A stretch of DNA of 5,819 nucleotides from Methylomarinum sp. (GTDB taxonomy: Bacteria; Pseudomonadota; Gammaproteobacteria; Methylococcales; Methylomonadaceae), in the NCBI GenBank assembly GCA_013139755.1, contig WTAG01000621.1:1-5819 (forward strand). The letters are read 5' to 3'. Made by a program: the position numbers and the translations under genes. This document shows positions 1 to 5,819 of this stretch, piece by piece. Below the pieces are notes generated by a model. That model was not told the origin of the DNA. It made no database searches and saw nothing but the letters and a program-made list of their open reading frames with translations. The first letter of the stretch is position 1. The number at the start of each line of letters is the position of its first letter.

Positions 1-1567
1 CAAACTCATGTAAATACGGTTTTGCAACCTCATGATTAGCGGCTATTACAACTAAATCATGCGAAAAAACTGAGGTGTTATACCAGTTAAAACTGCCATC
101 AATCACAATATAATCATCAATAATGCAGTATTTTGAATGAATCGGTGAATAAGGCACATCATGATCATCCTGACCATAAACTAAACCTACAGTGACACCA
201 GCAAATCTCAACTGATCAACAGCAGGTAACAAAGGCTGACTTAATTCATCATTCATAGACCGTTTAACACCTACCTTCCCTTGCCGTGCAATATGACCAT
301 TTAATAATATGTGGACATTAACCCCTCTATTCTTAGCGTTAATTAAAGCAGTGATAACACTATCATGATGATCCCCTAACAACTCACCAATCAAAAACAA
401 AGTCACCTTAATTGAATGCTTGGCTCGGTTTATCTCACCTAAAATCGCATGATGTGGTAAATAATTATCACCATTTTGGGTGGTATGACGACCATAGGTA
501 TAAAGCAGATTAAAATGACTACGGGGGTCGACACCATACGATTGAATAACACCACCTCGCTGACTCTGAAAGATATTATCCAATATTCGACAAACACCTT
601 TAGAATGAAAGGTCATACCCGATTCCCAATTAGCCCACCAGCGATCAAAAGTAATGTTAAAAGACCCCATAATACAATCTTCATCATTAAAAATGATAAA
701 TTTGGTATGCATATCAGGTTCTACTTCAATCAAGTGATGATCTGGACTACAGACAACCCCTATTAATTCAATACCCGCTCGCTTTAAACGCGCATAACTA
801 TGGCTATTAGTGAGTGTCATCTTACGCCAGTCAACAATACACTGCACCCACACGCCCTGCTCACTGGCATGAATCAAATGACTGACAAAATCAGCATCAT
901 CAATACAATCTACACTCACTTTAATCGTACATAAGCGATCATGATCATGCCGTTTACACTGCATCACTTTATCAATCAAATGATGAATATAGCTTTTGGG
1001 GTGAAACGGATGATTCAACTGGCCTTTGGTAAATTTAGGCACCAATTCTAATGATTCAAAATGATGGTTCATCCAGTCAACATCACATTGCAGTTCAAGA
1101 GCATTTAACTCATAGGTACGGTAACTGTTATACGTTGTATCTTCAGCAGTAATATCCCGGTATTGATGCTCATCTGGATGCCCCTGCAACTGAGGCCAGT
1201 CCATATAAATATATTCTTTTTCTGAAGCAATAGAGTGTTCATCCTTATGGATGATAAAGGAAAATTTAACGCAATTGACTTGCCCATAAGTACAGGAAAA
1301 AGGATGTATATAAAAATCCCGGGTACTGCGTTTATGTCGGTTCCATTCAATATCATAAGGCTCAGTATCAATCACATAAGTCTCACAGATACCGTCATTA
1401 CTGTAGACTTTTAAGATGACTTTTAAGTTAAGCTGCGCGCCATGAAACAACTCAAAATCTATCCTTCCCCAGCGTACAAAAAACTCATGATTAAAGTCAT
1501 TAACCCTGGCAAATGAACCACCCAATTCACCCCTTATAGGCTTGGCATAATGTTCTGCTATTTGCAT
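1..1567 (-). CDS. Phospholipase D-superfamily protein with two HKD motifs (C-terminus beyond the window)
   Basis: This is one open frame of 522 codons with no stop, running off the left edge, so the C-terminus is missing. Residues about 25-125 look beta-rich (many alternating hydrophobic and aromatic residues) and match no family I recognise. Two PLD half-domains follow. The first has the HTK motif at residues 287-289 and GSFN at 301-304; the second has HSK at 477-479, D484 and GSFN at 491-494. Paired HKD motifs are typical of enzymes that cleave phosphodiesters through a phospho-histidine intermediate: phospholipases, cardiolipin-synthase-like transferases and nucleases. The substrate cannot be told from sequence. 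In the first motif the usual Asp is Asn294, with Asp295 next to it. No signal peptide or membrane segment is seen. The start is the ATG at 1565-1567, with AAGAGG 7 nt upstream. The gene overlaps the preceding EEP gene by 10 bp, implying translational coupling and a shared role. Confidence is high for the superfamily and low for the activity. Confidence 0.88.
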   Translation of the reverse strand, partial: MQIAEHYAKPIRGELGGSFARVNDFNHEFFVRWGRIDFELFHGAQLNLKVILKVYSNDGICETYVIDTEPYDIEWNRHKRSTRDFYIHPFSCTYGQVNCVKFSFIIHKDEHSIASEKEYIYMDWPQLQGHPDEHQYRDITAEDTTYNSYRTYELNALELQCDVDWMNHHFESLELVPKFTKGQLNHPFHPKSYIHHLIDKVMQCKRHDHDRLCTIKVSVDCIDDADFVSHLIHASEQGVWVQCIVDWRKMTLTNSHSYARLKRAGIELIGVVCSPDHHLIEVEPDMHTKFIIFNDEDCIMGSFNITFDRWWANWESGMTFHSKGVCRILDNIFQSQRGGVIQSYGVDPRSHFNLLYTYGRHTTQNGDNYLPHHAILGEINRAKHSIKVTLFLIGELLGDHHDSVITALINAKNRGVNVHILLNGHIARQGKVGVKRSMNDELSQPLLPAVDQLRFAGVTVGLVYGQDDHDVPYSPIHSKYCIIDDYIVIDGSFNWYNTSVFSHDLVVIAANHEVAKPYLHEF

Positions 1568-3084
1568 CTACTAACCTCTTCTTTAGGCTCAAATGTCATA
1601 AAATAACCACAGTGATCCGATACTCTGCCATAATCTTGCTCAGTAAAAATAACCTTTGCCGAGGTAACTTGTAATTGGCTGGTTTTATTTAAAAAAACAT
1701 AGTCGATACGATAATCATCAGCCAATAGATCTTGCCAGTGAGCATCATTCACTCTAAAAATACGTTCAAATACACCCTGATGATTAGCTGCTAAGAATTG
1801 ATCATCATATTGATTCGAGTCAACTACTAACTGATAACCACTACTGCCCGCAGTAATATTAAAATCACCACACAATAGAGTGGCTTTAATCTTCCCGCTG
1901 TCGTTTTCTTCTGCCCATTGATGAAGTCGCTTAAACTGTGATTCAAAACCATCTTCCAGCCAGCTCAGATGTGCAGAAAAGACATTAACCTCACCGATAT
2001 AAGGTACATGAGCACGTGCCATCACCACTTTTCTGGAATGTATATCGTAAATATTATCACTATCGGAAACATAACGGGATTGCTGATGAGACAGAGGATA
2101 GCGACTTAAAATCGCCACACCTTCTCGATATTTATCAAAACCTAAATGCGACCAGTCGGTATATAGATGAAAAGCTTTGTCTAGCCGATCATTGATGATT
2201 TTTGCCGAATTAGACTCCCAATCCCCTTCCCCATCTTTCCAATATTCAGCCACTTCCTGCAAACAGATAATATTAGCCTCCAGCTCATTAATGGCTTTGG
2301 CTATTTGGGTGAATTTCTCATCCTGATTTTGTTCTTGATAACAATGTAGATTAAGAATCAGAACTTTTAATTGCTCTCTTTGAAAAGAATAATCATTGCC
2401 TGAATTATTATCCCATAAGACCTGATCATCATTTTCGCAACAGATACTGTATTGCAATTTAAAGGCATCGACATGATCAATTTCGCCAGACCATAGCTGA
2501 ATGCCATATTGATTTGGGTTTCTGGCATTACTGCAGTATTCTTCATCCCAATAATTGCGTTCAAAATGACAGGCTGTTTTTTGTGATGTTTTCCAATGAT
2601 CAATTGTCCAGTGTATGGTGACTTTTTTAGCATTAAAAGACTGGGCAACCGCAACCGTTACGGGGATATGTGATTGTGATTCTTTTAAATGATTATTAAA
2701 AGCAATATTTTGAACAACTATATCATGAGCAAGTTTTACCCCTGAATCTGCTTCACTAACATAATTATCACCTTGATTATTATCCCAGTATTCATCTGTA
2801 GACACTCTGTATCGCAAACCAAACTTAATATTACCGGGTAGTGATTCTGTTTCAGTCAGCTGCAGAGTCACTTCAGCAGACCAATACTCCTTATCATTGC
2901 CTTGCATACTGAGATATTGAGCAGACAAAGTATGCCAAATACCATCCTCTCCCGACCAACGCACATCAACTTGCTTATCATAAGCAGCATTGTCCAGCCG
3001 CATTAAGAAGCTCAACTGTTGTTGAACATGCGTTTGTTTTCGACTGATTATATTTTCAACATAGAGTAATTTTATTTTTTCCAT
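1558..3084 (-). CDS. Tandem CBM21 glycogen/starch-binding modules fused to an EEP (DNase I-like) phosphoesterase domain
   Basis: A complete 508-aa protein. Residues about 5-112 and 121-234 are two carbohydrate-binding modules of CBM21 type; each ends in the family's hallmark loop, EYWDNNQGDNY around W100 and LWDNNSGNDY around W224. Residues about 240-500 form an endonuclease/exonuclease/phosphatase domain with the full catalytic set: N245 in LNLH, E277 in LQEV, SRYP at 327-330, H372 in SAHLSW, D407 and N409 in GDFN, D461 in RIDYVF, and D490/H491 in SDH. This fold hydrolyses phosphoester or phosphodiester bonds with Mg2+ (nucleases, sphingomyelinases, inositol phosphatases), so the substrate is open. 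CBM21 binds starch or glycogen and is best known from fungal glucoamylase and from animal subunits that target phosphatase PP1 to glycogen. There is no signal peptide, so it probably acts on cytosolic glycogen. The start is fixed by a strong ribosome binding site. It follows the branching-enzyme gene by 63 bp and overlaps the PLD gene. Confidence 0.9.
   Translation of the reverse strand: MEKIKLLYVENIISRKQTHVQQQLSFLMRLDNAAYDKQVDVRWSGEDGIWHTLSAQYLSMQGNDKEYWSAEVTLQLTETESLPGNIKFGLRYRVSTDEYWDNNQGDNYVSEADSGVKLAHDIVVQNIAFNNHLKESQSHIPVTVAVAQSFNAKKVTIHWTIDHWKTSQKTACHFERNYWDEEYCSNARNPNQYGIQLWSGEIDHVDAFKLQYSICCENDDQVLWDNNSGNDYSFQREQLKVLILNLHCYQEQNQDEKFTQIAKAINELEANIICLQEVAEYWKDGEGDWESNSAKIINDRLDKAFHLYTDWSHLGFDKYREGVAILSRYPLSHQQSRYVSDSDNIYDIHSRKVVMARAHVPYIGEVNVFSAHLSWLEDGFESQFKRLHQWAEENDSGKIKATLLCGDFNITAGSSGYQLVVDSNQYDDQFLAANHQGVFERIFRVNDAHWQDLLADDYRIDYVFLNKTSQLQVTSAKVIFTEQDYGRVSDHCGYFMTFEPKEEVSRCK
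1575..1580 (-). promoter_or_regulatory. Ribosome binding site of the PLD-like gene
   Basis: AAGAGG lies 7 nt before the ATG at 1567, inside the last codons of the upstream EEP gene. It supports this start and fits coupled translation across the 10-bp overlap. Confidence 0.6.
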
Positions 3085-3087
3085 GTA

Positions 3088-3095
3088 TCACCTCA
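3088..3095 (-). promoter_or_regulatory. Strong ribosome binding site of the CBM21-EEP gene
   Basis: TGAGGTGA, a near-consensus Shine-Dalgarno sequence, lies just upstream of the ATG at 3084 with the GG core 6 nt from the start codon. It is the best ribosome binding site in the window and suggests that this gene is translated independently, unlike its coupled neighbours. Confidence 0.75.
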
Positions 3096-3117
3096 TGCTG
3101 GCTACATTTAGATAAAG

Positions 3118-3143
3118 CCGTATTCCACTTGTGTTCCATACGG
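3118..3143 (-). other. Inverted repeat (possible weak terminator or mRNA processing hairpin)
   Basis: On the minus strand CCGTAT and ATACGG form a perfect 6-bp stem around a 14-nt loop that contains a further CAC/GTG pairing. It lies 4 nt past the branching-enzyme stop codon. Only a poor T-rich stretch (CTTTATCT) follows, so a strong intrinsic terminator is unlikely. Partial attenuation or protection of the upstream mRNA end is more plausible. Confidence 0.4.
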
Positions 3144-3147
3144 GGGG

Positions 3148-4740
3148 CTACGCATCTGTTACAGGCCTATAATCCCGATAATCAATATCAGGAAAAATAT
3201 TATCCATTGTTTCTAACGCCAATAAATAATGTTCATCTATCCTATTCTTACGGATACATTCATGCAAATAATTAAACCGTGCAAAATGGTCTGTTATCCT
3301 TTTTTTAGCATACTCAGTCGTTGTTCCCGACTTCATAATAAAAGGCCAGTCCGATGCTTGTGCTAGCAAAACAGATCTAACGGCCTGGTTTAAAGCTCGT
3401 TGTTGAAGATTTGAAACTGTCACTCCTTTAAAATCAATTGCCAGTTGCTGCATTTCTTCTGCCATTTTATGTAAAGAAGGGTAAATCCAGGCATTTTCTT
3501 CATTAACCCAGTAATGAGAATAGCTCCCCTCGCCCCAAGTTGAAGGTGCTGGTAATGCACGTTGATGATTTGATTGTTGCTTTAAATAGTCGCCACATGT
3601 CGCTGTTTTAAAATTGGCTTCATTTGCCAATCTTAACACCGATTCTAACCAACAAGGCCCTTCAAACCACCAATGCCCAAATAACTCGGCATCATAAGGT
3701 GAAACTATAATAGGTGCTCTATCCATTGAGTCACTTAAAGTATTGATATGTTGCTGGCATTGATCAACAAAATCCTTAGCATCTTGCCTAACTTTTTGTT
3801 TTGCCTTTTTTGGGTCATAGTTTTGTTTATCCAACCCTTCCCCGGTAATTCGGTGATATTTAATCCCGGTATTTATCCGTTCTGTACCATCCAGAATATA
3901 AGGTGAAATAGTCTCTAAATCTAACTCAAAACCGATATCGCTATAATATTCACGGTAATTTTCATCTCCAGGATATCCTTGTTCAGCACTCCAAACTTGC
4001 TGAGATGATTGTGGATCACGCGCAAATACCATAACCCCATTGCCACAATCTAGCGGTGCATAAACCCCATTATCAGGTTTTTCACTAGCATCCAACACGC
4101 CATATGTATCGGTAAAGAAATATTCAATCCCCGCCTCGGCTAATAGAGTTTCTAACCCAGAATAATAACCACATTCAGGCAACCAAAAACCTGATGGCGC
4201 AAAGCCCAAATTTGACTTAAAGGTCTCAATCCCTACATTAACCTGATTACGCACAGCGGTTTCGCTAATATTAAGCAAGGGTAAAAAGCCATGAGTGGCG
4301 GCAGTGGTTATCAGATCAAGATAGCCCGCCGTATGATATTTTTTAAATGCGGCCAGTAAATCACCTTGATAGTGATGATACGTTGTCTGTGTGTTTAAAA
4401 AATATCGTCGATATAAACGCGCCAGTTTTTGATACTGCGGCTGATTTTTTGTTCGAACAATTTCCTTTTCTGCCAGTTCAATTTGTTTATTAAGATGTGT
4501 TTGATAACGCGCCTGTAATAAATCATCAGCCAACATTGAAATCAGCGTAGGAGATAAGGAAAGTGTTAAACGAAACTTAATACAGTCTTTATCTAAGCGC
4601 TCAAATGTATTAAGCAAAGGAATGTAACATTCGGTTATCGCTTCAAACAACCAGTTTTCTTCAAAAAAACTTTCATGCTCAGGGTGTCGCACATAAGGCA
4701 AATGGGCATGCAGAACAATACTAAGGAATCCTTTTGTCAT
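3148..4740 (-). CDS. GH57 family 1,4-alpha-glucan branching enzyme
   Basis: A complete 530-aa protein, the usual length for GH57 branching enzymes. These cut an alpha-1,4 glucan chain and rejoin it through an alpha-1,6 bond (EC 2.4.1.18), making the branches of glycogen in the cytoplasm. Family motifs appear in order: HAHLPYVRHPE at 11-21; WLPEC at 186-190 with the likely nucleophile E189; PYDAELFGHWWFEGP at 348-362 with the likely acid/base D350; STWGEGSYSHYW at 400-411. The C-terminal helical DUF1957-type region includes SDWPFIMKSGT at 463-473. The start fits the family's N-terminus. No good Shine-Dalgarno is seen; the ATG shares one base with the preceding stop codon (TAATG), so translation is probably coupled. 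Most gammaproteobacteria use the unrelated GH13 enzyme GlgB, so this may be an additional or acquired type. Some GH57 relatives mainly hydrolyse, so branching activity is inferred from family resemblance. Confidence 0.93.
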   Translation of the reverse strand: MTKGFLSIVLHAHLPYVRHPEHESFFEENWLFEAITECYIPLLNTFERLDKDCIKFRLTLSLSPTLISMLADDLLQARYQTHLNKQIELAEKEIVRTKNQPQYQKLARLYRRYFLNTQTTYHHYQGDLLAAFKKYHTAGYLDLITTAATHGFLPLLNISETAVRNQVNVGIETFKSNLGFAPSGFWLPECGYYSGLETLLAEAGIEYFFTDTYGVLDASEKPDNGVYAPLDCGNGVMVFARDPQSSQQVWSAEQGYPGDENYREYYSDIGFELDLETISPYILDGTERINTGIKYHRITGEGLDKQNYDPKKAKQKVRQDAKDFVDQCQQHINTLSDSMDRAPIIVSPYDAELFGHWWFEGPCWLESVLRLANEANFKTATCGDYLKQQSNHQRALPAPSTWGEGSYSHYWVNEENAWIYPSLHKMAEEMQQLAIDFKGVTVSNLQQRALNQAVRSVLLAQASDWPFIMKSGTTTEYAKKRITDHFARFNYLHECIRKNRIDEHYLLALETMDNIFPDIDYRDYRPVTDA

Positions 4741-5495
4741 TACAGTTGTTGTTTTTTAGCTTGACCAGAAGGATTGCGACTTGCGTAATGCGATTTTACA
4801 GGGCCTGCCACCTCAGACAAAACATCTTCAGCAATTAATTGCTCATAATGCTCACAAGACTCCATTTGTGACACGGGGTTTTGTTGAGCAGGCATAGTAT
4901 TCGACTTTACCAAAGGATTAAATGCCTTTTTAGTGTTTAACTTACCTATACTTGCTGAATAATCAATAACTTGCTCCGAAACAGGCAATTTAATAAGTTG
5001 CTGCGATTGAAAATCATGAATTGTTTTCTCAACAGATAGATTCTTTTCAACCCCATCTTCAGCTTGTGATCTTGAATAGACTCTTAAAACCAATTCATCA
5101 TTTAACATACTATAAGCCAGTTTGTTCGATGACTGTCCATCTAGAACCCAATACGCATAAAGGTGTTGAGGATCGACAGGAAGAAGTGTAAGTTTTGGCT
5201 TATTAAATTCAATTCTGGGGGAAAAATACAAACTAATATTCTGACTCACTTTAAGCATTTCTTGGCTTGAAAGCCCTGTATTTTCATCTTGTTTGTTTTT
5301 TTTAACAAGATCAGCAGGTGTAATTGTTTTTTTTTCTTCTTTACTGATTTCAAACATATCTTGCATTGCAAGCTCTAATTGAACATCATTTTTCAACAAT
5401 TGCCTAAGTATCATTTTATCCGCATTGCGATTCAAGTATTCAAAAAACCAAACGTTACTAAAATCGTAACCATCCATTTTAATATCAGAGGGCAT
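4740..5495 (-). CDS. DUF4912 domain-containing protein
   Basis: A complete 251-aa protein with no signal peptide or membrane segment. Residues about 100-206 match DUF4912: LTLLPVDPQHLYAYWVL at 102-118, LVLRVYSR at 135-142 and a closing segment, PLVKSNTM at 194-201. The biochemical role of this domain is not known to me; I recall it occurring near GH57 genes, and here it directly precedes and overlaps one (TAATG), which suggests a glycogen-related partner. Residues 1-60 look helical, 50-75 is a lysine-rich linker, and the tail after about 205 is polar and probably disordered. The linker is encoded over A8 and A9 runs. The start is uncertain: the ATG at 5495 has no Shine-Dalgarno, and an in-frame ATG (M7) lies at 5477, also without one. 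As the first gene after the gap behind truD, it probably leads the operon or reads through from truD. Confidence 0.82.
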   Translation of the reverse strand: MPSDIKMDGYDFSNVWFFEYLNRNADKMILRQLLKNDVQLELAMQDMFEISKEEKKTITPADLVKKNKQDENTGLSSQEMLKVSQNISLYFSPRIEFNKPKLTLLPVDPQHLYAYWVLDGQSSNKLAYSMLNDELVLRVYSRSQAEDGVEKNLSVEKTIHDFQSQQLIKLPVSEQVIDYSASIGKLNTKKAFNPLVKSNTMPAQQNPVSQMESCEHYEQLIAEDVLSEVAGPVKSHYASRNPSGQAKKQQL

Positions 5496-5574
5496 TATAT
5501 AGTAACTAAACTAATGTATATCGATGAATCATTAAAAAACAGATTAAACTTCCTCTCCTCAACCAAGGCAATAT
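5496..5574 (-). other. 79-bp gap between truD and the DUF4912 gene; probable regulatory region
   Basis: No strong hairpin with a T-run follows the truD stop, so read-through is possible. On the minus strand the gap holds a purine-rich, Shine-Dalgarno-like stretch at 5551-5560 with no well-placed start codon. Its far end contains TATAAT (5494-5499), which overlaps the DUF4912 ATG and has no clear -35 at 16-18 bp. A promoter here is plausible but not shown by the sequence. Confidence 0.35.
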
Positions 5575-5819
5575 TCAATTAATAAGCAGCAATTCTCTTA
5601 ACAACGATGTTGCATAACCCCCCGAAGGCAGAGAAAAACGAAGTAACAACTCAGATTCATTTATAATCTCCCAATGTAAATTCTTCACCATTACTCTTAA
5701 AGCTCGTCTATCAGCTGTTAAATCCAGCTTAACCAAACCTTCAGCTAATTCAGGCGCATCATTAATAATACTTTGTTCAATCAGCTGTGCTTGTCCTGAA
5801 ACCTCACTCTCGCCTTTTC
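5575..5819 (-). CDS. truD: tRNA pseudouridine-13 synthase TruD, C-terminal end
   Basis: The last 80 residues and stop codon of a gene that starts beyond the right edge. TruD isomerises uridine 13 of tRNA-Glu to pseudouridine. The piece carries the family's C-terminal signature: LDLTADRRALRVMVKNLHW followed by LRFSLPSGGYATSLLREL (residues about 31-49 and 59-76 of the visible part), closely resembling the end of E. coli TruD. The protein stops soon after this motif, somewhat shorter than the E. coli tail. The catalytic aspartate lies in the missing part. In many gammaproteobacteria truD is followed by surE and pcm; here the next gene is instead a DUF4912 gene linked to glycogen metabolism. TruD is probably functionally unrelated to the downstream genes. 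Confidence 0.92.
   Translation of the reverse strand, partial: KGESEVSGQAQLIEQSIINDAPELAEGLVKLDLTADRRALRVMVKNLHWEIINESELLLRFSLPSGGYATSLLRELLLIN

Noticed and set aside
476..766. Plus-strand ORF of 96 codons
   Set aside because: It lies opposite the continuous PLD-like frame with its conserved HKD motif, has no good ribosome binding site and resembles no protein family.
1105..1371. Minus-strand ORF of 88 codons
   Set aside because: It is a different frame inside the PLD-like gene; the long frame around it explains the region.
2367..2654. Minus-strand ORF of 95 codons
   Set aside because: It is an alternative frame inside the second CBM21 module of the EEP protein, whose own frame shows clear family motifs.
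1..3084. Anti-phage defence system built from the EEP and PLD nucleases
   Set aside because: Both folds occur in defence systems, but the CBM21 modules and glycogen-enzyme neighbours point to glucan metabolism, and no helicase, sensor or other defence component is present in the window.
5506..5532. Eight-residue leader ORF downstream of a purine-rich stretch (minus strand)
   Set aside because: The Shine-Dalgarno-like stretch is about 18 nt from its ATG, too far, and the peptide shows no attenuator-like codon run.
5555..5574. Intrinsic terminator after truD
   Set aside because: Only a 3-bp CCT/AGG stem can be drawn and the T-run is not adjacent, so the evidence is too weak to call a terminator.
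5379..5582. Plus-strand ORF of 67 codons across the truD/DUF4912 gap
   Set aside because: It is mostly antisense to the DUF4912 gene, with no ribosome binding site and no recognisable motif.

Overview
This window is a stretch of an AT-rich (by eye roughly 37-40 % GC) bacterial chromosome in which every gene I can support lies on the minus strand, so the order of transcription runs from high to low coordinates. The right edge holds the C-terminal end of TruD (tRNA pseudouridine-13 synthase). Among bacteria TruD is mainly a gammaproteobacterial protein, which suggests a low-GC gammaproteobacterium. A sulfur oxidiser, methylotroph or methanotroph would fit, but the genus cannot be read from this sequence.

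Layout in transcription order: truD 3' end (5819-5575); a 79-bp gap; a 251-aa DUF4912 protein (5495-4740); a GH57 1,4-alpha-glucan branching enzyme (4740-3148, sharing one base with the previous gene as TAATG); a 63-bp gap with a small hairpin and a strong ribosome binding site; a 508-aa protein with two tandem CBM21-type glycogen/starch-binding modules followed by an endonuclease/exonuclease/phosphatase (EEP, DNase I-like) domain (3084-1558); and a phospholipase D-superfamily protein of at least 522 aa that overlaps the previous gene by 10 bp and runs off the left edge (1567-1). The left 1.57 kb may look gene-poor because this last ORF has no stop inside the window, but it is one continuous reading frame with two HKD motifs.

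The four genes after truD look like one operon: same strand, two overlapping junctions, and short gaps elsewhere. The theme is alpha-glucan (glycogen) metabolism, with a branching enzyme, a DUF4912 partner and a glycogen-binding-module protein. The surprise is that the glycogen-binding modules are joined to a metal-dependent phosphoesterase or nuclease domain, which is translationally coupled to a second, mechanistically unrelated phosphodiesterase of the PLD superfamily. None of the complete proteins shows a signal peptide, so they probably act in the cytoplasm. My working hypothesis is a glycogen-anchored phosphodiester-cleaving pair that works on a phosphorylated or lipid-associated glucan, or that tethers a nuclease or phosphatase to glycogen granules. 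The domain architectures are read directly from the sequence; the joint function is inference.
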